Below are positions 56,257 through 64,000 of a stretch of DNA of 64,000 nt, piece by piece. Source of the DNA: Hordeum vulgare subsp. vulgare (Eukaryota > Streptophyta > Magnoliopsida > Poales > Poaceae); assembly GCF_904849725.1 (NCBI RefSeq), contig NC_058520.1, positions 532,632,083 to 532,696,082 on the forward strand, in the 5' to 3' direction. The position numbers and the translations under genes are program-made. Under the pieces are notes generated by a model. That model was not told where the DNA came from. It saw only the letters and a program-made list of their open reading frames with translations, and ran no database searches. How positions within the stretch are numbered: the stretch's first letter is position 1; each line of letters starts with the position of its first letter.

Positions 56257-58021
56257 TGTTGGAAATATGCCCTAGAGGCAATAATAAAATGGTTATTATC
56301 ATATTTCCTTGTTCATGATAATCGTCTATCGTTCATGCTATAATTGTATTAACAGGAAACAGTAATACATGTGTGAATGAATAGATCACAATGTGTCCCT
56401 AGCAAGCCTCTAGTTGGCTAGCTCGTTAGTCAATAGATGATCATGGTTTCCTGATCATGGACATTGGATGTCATTGATAACGGGATCACATCATTGGGAG
56501 AATGATGTGGTGGACAAGACCCAATCCTAAGCCTAGCACTAGATCGTATTGTTCGTATGCTAATGCTTTTCTAATGGCAAGTATCTTTTCCTTCGACCGT
56601 GAGATTGTGCAACTCCCGGATACCGTAGGAGTGCTTTGGGTGTATCAAACGTCACAACGTAACTGGGTGACTATAAAGGTGCACTACGGGTACCTCCGAA
56701 AGTGTCTGTTGGGTTGGCACGAATCGAGATCGGGATTTGTCACTCCGTGTGACGGAGAGGTATCTCTGTGCCCACTCGGTAGAACATCATCATGAGCTCA
56801 ATGTGACTAAGGAGTTAGTCACACGATGACGTGCTACGGAACGAGTAAAGAGACTTATCGGTAACGAGATTGAACAAGGTATAGGTATACCGACGATCGA
56901 ATCTCGGGCAAGTTCTATACCGACAGACAAAGGGAATCGTATACGGGATTGATTGAATCCTTGACATCGTGGTTCATCCGATGAGATCATCGTGGAGCTA
57001 GTGGGAGCCACCATGGGTATCCAGACCCCGCTGATGGTTATTGGCCAGAGAGGTGTCTCGGTCATGTCTGCCTGTCTCCCGAACCCGTAGGGTCTACACA
57101 CTTAAGGTTCGATGACGCTAGGGTTATAGGGAATTGTTATACAAGATGACCGAAAGTTGTTCGGAGTCCCGGATGAGATCCCGGACATCACGAGGAGCTC
57201 CGGAATGGTCCGGAGGTAAAGATTGATATATAGGACGGATGGTTTCGGACACCGGAAGTTTTTCGGGCATCACCGGTAACGTACCGGGACCACCAGGACC
57301 ACCGGAGGTGGTCCCGGGGGACCACCGAAGGGGGGTGACGACCCCGGGAGGCTAGATGGGCTAAGTGGGGAAGGGAACCAGCCCCTAAGTGGGCTGGTGC
57401 GCCCCCCACCCATCCCATGTGCACCAGAAAAAAAGGGGGAAAGGGGGAACCCTAACTAAGGTGGGCCTTAGGCCCACCAGAGGGGTGCGTCACCCCTCCC
57501 CCTTGCCCTGGCCGCCACCCCTCTCCCATCTAAGGGCTGCCACACCCCTTAGGGGTGGGAACCCTAAGGGCTGCGCCCCCTCCCTCTTCCCCTATATATA
57601 GATGAGGTTCGGGGCTGTTTGAGACACGGTTGAATCTCTCTCTCTCGGCGCAGCCCTGCTCCTCTCCCTCCTCCTCTCTGCCGGCGCTTGGCGAAGCCCT
57701 GCCGGGAGAGCTCGTCTCTCCACCGACACCATGCCGTCGTGTTGCTGGACTTCTTCCCCAACCTCTCCCTCCTCCTTGCTGGATCAAGGTGCGGGATACG
57801 TCACCGGGCTGCACGTGTGTTGAACGCGGAGGTGCCGTCGTTCGGCACTAGATCGGAATCGCTGCGAGTACGACTCCATCAACCGCGTTCTAGCAACGCT
57901 TCCGCTTAGCGATCTTCAAAGGTACGAAGATGCTCTTACCCCTCTCTCGTTGCTGGTCTCTCCATAGGAAGATCTGAATAAGCGTAGGAAATTTTTCGAA
58001 TTTATGCTACGTTCCCCAACA
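56257..58021 (+). mobile_element. 5' LTR of element C
   Basis: 1,765 bp from TGTTGGAAATATGCCC to CCCCAACA. Core promoter CTATATATA at 57592-57600, followed by a CT-rich leader. Confidence 0.92.
57592..57600 (+). promoter_or_regulatory. TATA box of element C 5' LTR
   Basis: CTATATATA sits after a C-rich stretch, about 420 bp before the LTR end. Equivalent boxes occur in the other Copia LTRs in the window. Confidence 0.65.
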
Positions 58022-59291
58022 GTGGCATCCGAGCCAGGTTTTCTATGCGTAGATTCTATGCACGAGTAGAACACAAAAGTTGTGGGCGATGGTTTGTCAA
58101 TTTGCTTGCCGTTACTAGTCTTATTCTTTTCCGGCGGTATTGTGGGATGAAGCGGCCCGGACCGACCTTACATGTACGCTTACGTGAGACTGGTTCCACC
58201 GACACACATGCACATCGTGCATAAAGGTGGCTAGCGGGTGTCTGTCTCTCCTACTCTAGTCGGATTGGATTTGATGAAAAGGGTCCTTATGAAGGGTAAA
58301 TAGCTTTGGCATATCATCGTTGTGGCTGTCACGTAGGTAAGAAGGCGTTCTTGCTAGAAACCCAAATCAGCCACGTAAAACTTGCAACAACAATTAGAGG
58401 ACGTCTAACTTGTTTTTGCAGGGTTTGACATGTGATGTGATATGGCCAAAGTTGTGATGTTGCATGTATGATGTATGAGATGATCATGTTATTGTAATAG
58501 GTTTCACGACTTGCATGTCGATGAGTATGACAACCGGCAGGAGCCATAGGAGTTGTCTTAATTTATTGTATGAGATGCAACGCCATGTGCTTACTATTTT
58601 ACTTCATTGCTAACGGTTAGCCATAGTAGTAGTGATAGTAGTAGTTGGCGTGACGACTTCACGGAGACACGATGATGGAGATCATTATGATGGAGATCAT
58701 GGTGTCACGCCGGTGAGGATGATGATCATGCGATGCCTGAAGATGGAGATCGAAAGAGCAAAGATGATAATGGCCATATCATGTCACTATATGATTGCAT
58801 TGTGATGTTTATCATGTTTTACATCTTATTGCTTAAAACGACGGTAGCATAATAAGATGATCCCTCTTAAAATTTCGAGAACGTATTCCCCTAAGTGTGC
58901 ACCGTTGCGAAGGTTCGTTGTCTCGAAGCACCACGTGATGATCGGGTGTGATAGATTCTAACGTTCGCATACAACGGGTGTAAGCCAGATTTACACACGC
59001 GAAACACCTAGGTTGACTCGACGAGCTTAGCATGTACAGACATGACCTCGAATACAAGAGACCGAAAGGTCGAACATGAGTCGTATGGTTGAATACGATC
59101 AGCATGAAGTTGCTCACCATGGTGACTAGTCCGTCTCACGTGATGATCGGACACGGGTTAGTCAACATGGATCATGTATCACTTAGATGACTAGAGGGAT
59201 GTCGATTTAAGTGGGAGTTCATACCTAATTTGATTAAACGAACTTAATTGTCATGAACTTAGTCTAAAAGTTGTCTTTACAAATATTGTAG
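58022..59291 (+). other. Primer-binding site and leader of element C
   Basis: GTGGCATCCGAGCCAGG directly follows the LTR and is a variant of the initiator-Met-tRNA site. The 1,270 bp leader has no long ORF. RNA packaging and dimer signals are expected here from family knowledge. Element B has lost nearly all of it. Confidence 0.75.
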
Positions 59292-62200
59292 ATGTCCAAC
59301 ATCAACCTCAACTTCAACGCATTCCTAGAGAAAAACAAGCTGAAAGATGATGGTAGCAACTATGCGGACTCGGTTCGCAACCTGAAGCTCATCCTTGAAG
59401 CAGCTAAAAAGGCTTATGTCCTTAATGCGCCACTAGGTGACCCTCCCGCTCCCGCAGCAGCCCAGGACATTCTAAACGTCTGGCAAGCGCAGAGTCATGA
59501 CTACTCTCTGGTCAGGTGTGGCATGTTATACAGTTTAGAAACGGGGCTCCAAAGACGTTTTGAGCAACACGGGGCATATGAGATGTTCCAAGAGCTGAAG
59601 CTAGTTTTTCAAGCTCATGCCCGTGTCGAGAGATATGAAGTCTCCGACAAGTTCTTCAGCTGTAAGATGGAGGAGAACAGTTCTGTCAGTGAGCACATAC
59701 TCAAAATGTCTGGGTTACACGGTCGTCTGACTTCACTTGGAGTCGAACTTCCGGATGATGCCATCATTGACAGAATCCTCGAGTCTCTCCCACCAAGCTA
59801 CAAAGGCTTTGTGCTTAACTACAACATGCAAGGGATGGAGAAAACCATTCCCGAGTTGTACTCGATGCTCAAGTCTGCAGAAGTAGAAATCAAGAAGGAG
59901 CATCAAGTGTTGATGGTCAACAAGACCACTAGTTTCAAGAAAGGCAGGGGTAAGAAGAACTTCAAGAAAGACGGCAAAGTTGTTGCCGCGCCCGGTAAGC
60001 CAGATGCCGGGAAGAAGAAAAAGAACGGACCCAAGCCTGAGACTGAGTGCTTCTACTGCAAGGGAAAAGGTCACTGGAAGCGGAACTGCCCCAAATACTT
60101 AGCGGACAAGAAGGCCGGCAACGTTAAAGGTATATGTGATATACATGTTATTGATGTGTACCTTACCAGCGCTCGTAGTAGCTCCTGGGTATTTGATACC
60201 GGTGCTGTTGCTCACATTTGCAACTCAAAGCAAGAACTGCGGAATAAGCGGAGACTAGCCAAGGACGAGGTGACGATGCGCGTCGGGAATGGTTCAAAGG
60301 TCGATGTGATCGCCGTCGGCACGCTACCTCTACATCTACCGTCGGGATTAGTTTTAAACCTTAATAATTGTTATTTAGTACCAGCTTTAAGCATGAACAT
60401 TGTATCAGGGTCTTGCTTAATGCGAGACGGCTACTCATTTAAGTCAGAGAATAATGGTTGTTCTATTTATATGAGTGATATGTTTTATGGTCATGCTCCG
60501 CTGGTGAATGGTTTATTCTTGATGAATCTCGATCGTGATGTTACACATATTCATAGTGTGAGTACCAAAAGATGCAAAGTTGATAATGATAGTCCCACAT
60601 ACTTGTGGCACTGCCGCCTTGGTCATATCGGCATTAAACGCATGAAGAAGCTCCATACTGATGGACTATTAGAGTCTCTTGACTTTGAATCATTTGACAC
60701 ATGCGAACCGTGCCTCATGGGCAAGATGACTAAGACTCCATTCTCAGGAATAATGGAGAGAGCAACCGACTTATTGGAAATAATACATACTGATGTATGT
60801 GGTCCAATGAACGTTGAAGCTCGCGGTGGTTATCGTTATGTTCTCACTCTCACCGATGATTTGAGTAGGTATGGGTATATCTACTTGATGAAGCACAAAT
60901 TTGAGACGTTTGAAAAGTTCAAGGAATTTCAGAGTGAGGTTGAGAATCAACGTGACAGAAAAATTAAATGTCTACGATCCAATCGTGGAGGAGAATATTT
61001 GAGTCACGAGTTTGGCACACACCTAAGGAAGTGTGGAATCGTTTCACAACTGACGCCGCCTGGCACACCGCAGCGCAACGGAGTGTCTGAACGTCGTAAT
61101 CGCACTTTATTAGATATGGTACGATCTATGATGTCTCTCACCGACTTACCGCTATCATTTTGGGGATACGCATTAGAAACTGCAGCATTCACTTTAAATA
61201 GGGCACCGTCTAAATCCGTTGAGACGACACCGTATGAACTATGGTTTGGCAAAAAACCTAAGTTCTCGTTTCTTAAAGTTTGGGGTTGCGATGCTTATGT
61301 GAAGAAACTTCAACCAGAAAAGCTCGAACCCAAAGCGGAAAAATGCGTATTCATAGGATACCCTAAGGAAACTATTGGGTATACCTTCTATCTTAGATCC
61401 GAAGGTAAAACCTTTGTTGCCAAGAACGGATCCTTTCTAGAGAAAGAGTTTCTCTCGAAAGAAGTAAGTGGGAGGAAGGTAGAACTTGATGAGGTAATTA
61501 CACCCCCTCTCGAACAGGAAAGTAGCGCAACGCAAGAAGTTGTTCCTGTGGTGCCTACACCGACTGAAGAGGAAGTTAATGATGATGATCATGAAGCTTC
61601 GGATCAAGTTACTACTGAACCGCGAAGGTCCACAAGGGTACGCTCCGCACCAGAGTGGTACGGCAACCCTGTGATGGAAATCATGTTGTTAGACAACGGT
61701 GAACCTTCGAACTATGAAGAAGCAATGGCGGGCCCAGATTCCAACAAATGTTTGAAGCCATGAAATCCGAGATAGGATCCATGTATGAGAACAAAGTATG
61801 GACTTTGGTGGACTTGCCCGATGACCGGCGAGCCATAGAAAATAAATGGATCTTCAAGAAGAAGACTGATGCAAACGGTAATGTAACCGTTTACAAAGCT
61901 CGACTTGTCGCAAAGGGTTTTCGACAAATTCAAGGAATTGACTACGAAGAGAATTTCTCTCTCGTAGCGAAGCTGAAATAAGTCCGAATCATGTTAGCAA
62001 TTGCCGCCTTTTATGATTATGAAATTTGGCAAATGGACGTCAAAACAGCGTTCCTTAACGGGAATCTTAAGGAAGAGTTGTATATGATGCAACCAGAAGG
62101 TTTTGTCGATCCTGAAGGTGCTAACAAAGTATGCAAGCTCCAACGCTCCATCTATGGGCTGGTGCAAGCATCTCGGAGTTGGAACATTCGCTTTAATGAG

Positions 62201-63274
62201 GTGATTAAAGCGTTTGGGTTCATACAGGTTTACGGAGAAGCCTGTTTGTACAAGAAAGTGAGTGGGAGCTCTGTAGCTTTCCTCGTACTATATGTGGATG
62301 ACATATTATTGATGGGGGATGATATAGAGATGTTGGAGAGCATAAAGGCCTATTTGAACAAGAGTTTTTCAATGAAGGACCTTGGAGAAGCTGCATACAT
62401 ATTAGGCATCAAGATCTATAGAGATAGATTGAGACGCCTCATAGGTCTTTCGCAAAGTACATACCTTGACAAGATACTGAAGAAGTTCAATATGGAAAAC
62501 TCAAAGAACGGGTTCTTTCCAGTTTTGCAAGGTATGAGATTGAGTAAGACTCAGTCGCCGACCACGGCAGCAGATAGAGAGAAGATGAGTTCTGTCCCCT
62601 ACGCTTCAGCCGTGGGCTCTCTAATGTATGCCATGCTGTGTACCAGACCTGATATAAACCTTGCGATAAGCTTGGTAGGGAGGTACCAAAGTAATCCCGG
62701 TGCGGAACACTGGACATCGGTCAAGAATATCCTTAAGTACCTGAAAAGGACTAAGGAAATGTTTCTCGTTTATGGAGGTGACAAAGAGCTCGTCGTAAAG
62801 GGTTACGTCGACGCTAGCTTCGACACAGATCCGGATGACTCTAAGTCACAAACCGGATACGTATATGTGTTGAATGGTGGGGCAGTGAGCTGGTGCAGCA
62901 GCAAGCAAGAAGTCGTGGCAGCATCTACATGTGAAGCGGAGTACATAGCTGCTTCAGAAGTGGCTCATGAAGGAATTTGGATGAAGGAGCTCATCACCGA
63001 CCTTGGAGTGGTTCCAAGTGCGTCGGGTCCTATGACACTCTTCTGTGATAACACTGGAGCCATTGCCATAGCCAAGGAGCCCAGGTTTCACCGGAAGACG
63101 AAGCACATCAAGCGCCGCTACAACTCCATCCAGGACCATGTCCAGAGTGGAGTGATAGATATTTGTAAAGTACACACGGATCTGAATATTGCAGACCCGT
63201 TGACTAAACCTCTTCCACGAGCAAAACATGATCAGCACCATAATGCTATAGGTGTTCGATACATCACAATGTAA
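59292..63274 (+). pseudogene. Copia gag-pol of element C, nearly intact but disabled
   Basis: The ATG at 59292 opens MSNINLNFNAFLEKNKL. Gag covers residues 1-250, with zinc knuckle CFYCKGKGHWKRNC at about 252-265. The protease has VFDTGAVAHIC near 300. The integrase zinc finger is near 440, and the integrase core has HTDVCGPM near 500, SNRGGEY at 563-569 and NGVSERRN near 597. Reverse transcriptase has YVDDILLMG (62291), followed by RNase H (QTGYVYVLNGGAVSWC) and the usual C-terminal HNAIGVRYITM. There are three lesions: codon 564 is AAT (Asn) where elements B and F have the catalytic Asp; a 1 bp loss near 61750 shifts the frame; and TAA at 61979-61981 follows VAKLK. Confidence 0.93.
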
Positions 63275-63306
63275 CTAGGTTATTGACTCTAGTGCAAGTG
63301 GGAGAC

Positions 63307-64000
63307 TGTTGGAAATATGCCCTAGAGGCAATAATAAAATGGTTATTATCATATTTCCTTGTTCATGATAATCGTCTATCGTTCATGCTATAATTGTATT
63401 AACAGGAAACAGTAATACATGTGTGAATGAATAGATCACAATGTGTCCCTAGCAAGCCTCTAGTTGGCTAGCTCGTTAGTCAATAGATGATCATGGTTTC
63501 CTGATCATGGACATTGGATGTCATTGATAACGGGATCACATCATTGGGAGAATGATGTGGTGGACAAGACCCAATCCTAAGCCTAGCACTAGATCGTATT
63601 GTTCGTATGCTAATGCTTTTCTAATGTCAAGTATCTTTTCCTTCGACCGTGAGATTGTGCAACTCCCAGATACCGTAGGAGTGCTTTGGGTGTATCAAAC
63701 GTCACAACGTAACTGGGTGACTATAAAGGTGCACTACGGGTACCTCCGAAAGTGTCTGTTGGGTTGGCACGAATCGAGATCGGGATTTGTCACTCCGTGT
63801 GACGGAGAGGTATCTCTGGGCCCACTCGGTAGAACATCATCATGAGCTCAATGTGACTAAGGAGTTAGTCACACGATGACGTGCTACGGAACGAGTAAAG
63901 AGACTTACCGGTAACGAGATTGAACAAGGTATAGGTATACCGACGATCGAATCTCGGGCAAGTTCTATACCGACAGACAAAGGGAATCGTATACGGGATT
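63307..64000 (+). mobile_element. 3' LTR of element C, first 694 bp
   Basis: Begins TGTTGGAAATATGCCC right after GGGAGAC. The four differences from the 5' LTR are in the contexts CTAATGTCAA, CTCCCAGATA, CTCTGGGCCC and CTTACCGG. Confidence 0.92.

Larger units (their letters stand above)
56257..64000 (+). mobile_element. Copia element C (Angela/WIS type), young, right end outside window
   Basis: 5' LTR 56257-58021, leader 58022-59291, gag-pol 59292-63274, polypurine tract near 63292-63306 and the first 694 bp of the 3' LTR (63307-64000). The left flank is CATCC (56252-56256). The comparable LTR parts differ at 4 of 694 positions with no indel, which makes this the youngest insertion in the window. 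Confidence 0.92.

Noticed and set aside
1..64000. CRISPR arrays, bacterial operons, rRNA or tRNA genes
   Set aside because: No repeat-spacer pattern, no operon structure and no cloverleaf-like tRNA sequence was noticed. The only tRNA-related sequences are primer sites of retroelements.

Overview
This 64 kb window looks like nuclear DNA from a Triticeae grass (wheat, Aegilops, barley or rye type). The evidence is the set of nested LTR retrotransposons whose ends I recognise: Copia elements of the Angela/WIS/BARE-1 group (LTRs starting TGTTGGAAATATGCC or TGTTGGAATTATGCC, initiator-Met-tRNA-type primer site), Athila-like Gypsy elements (LTRs starting TGATACGTCTCC, Asp-tRNA primer site TGGCGCCGTTGCCGGGGA), and a solo LTR of Sukkula type. 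The species cannot be fixed from this. I find one convincing host gene, an intronless F-box gene at 38838-39758. Element names come from memory of family consensus sequences, not from a search.

Left nest (1-25690). An old Gypsy LTR relic (E, 25443-25690) was hit by a minus-strand Angela/WIS-type Copia element (B, right end 25442, left end outside the window). B was hit twice. A 9,965 bp Gypsy element (D, 13982-23946, target duplication AGAGG) lies in its 5' LTR, and a minus-strand Gypsy element (A, right end 10985) lies in its reverse transcriptase region. A in turn contains a 4,954 bp solo LTR (1470-6423, target duplication CATCC).

Middle (25691-40818). A degraded PIF/Harbinger-type Myb/SANT-like ORF is split by a BARE-1-type solo LTR (26838-28641, target duplication GAATA). 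The DNA to its right is duplicated at 36749-37722. Between the copies lies a Copia internal region plus one complete LTR (29639-36748). The structure reads as a tandem duplication of a Copia element plus flank, followed by LTR-LTR recombination. A 444 bp Tourist-like MITE (TSD TAA), the F-box gene and a short intergenic stretch follow.

Right nest (40819-64000). A plus-strand Copia element (G) is hit in its leader by a minus-strand Gypsy element (H). H is hit in its 5' LTR by a plus-strand Gypsy element (I), related to D. I is hit in its second ORF by a young Angela/WIS-type element (C). The visible LTR parts of C differ at 4 of 694 sites, yet its polyprotein has a frameshift, a stop codon and an integrase active-site substitution.

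Coding capacity. All retroelement ORFs seen are broken. Gypsy elements A, H, D and I show gag and protease but no reverse transcriptase or integrase in the parts visible, so they look non-autonomous. D and I carry a second ORF behind an internal segment that resembles their own LTR promoter and ends in a splice-donor-like site. D and I also have LTRs that seem to have grown by absorbing copies of the primer-binding region. A and H carry tandem primer-site duplications that suggest how this could happen.
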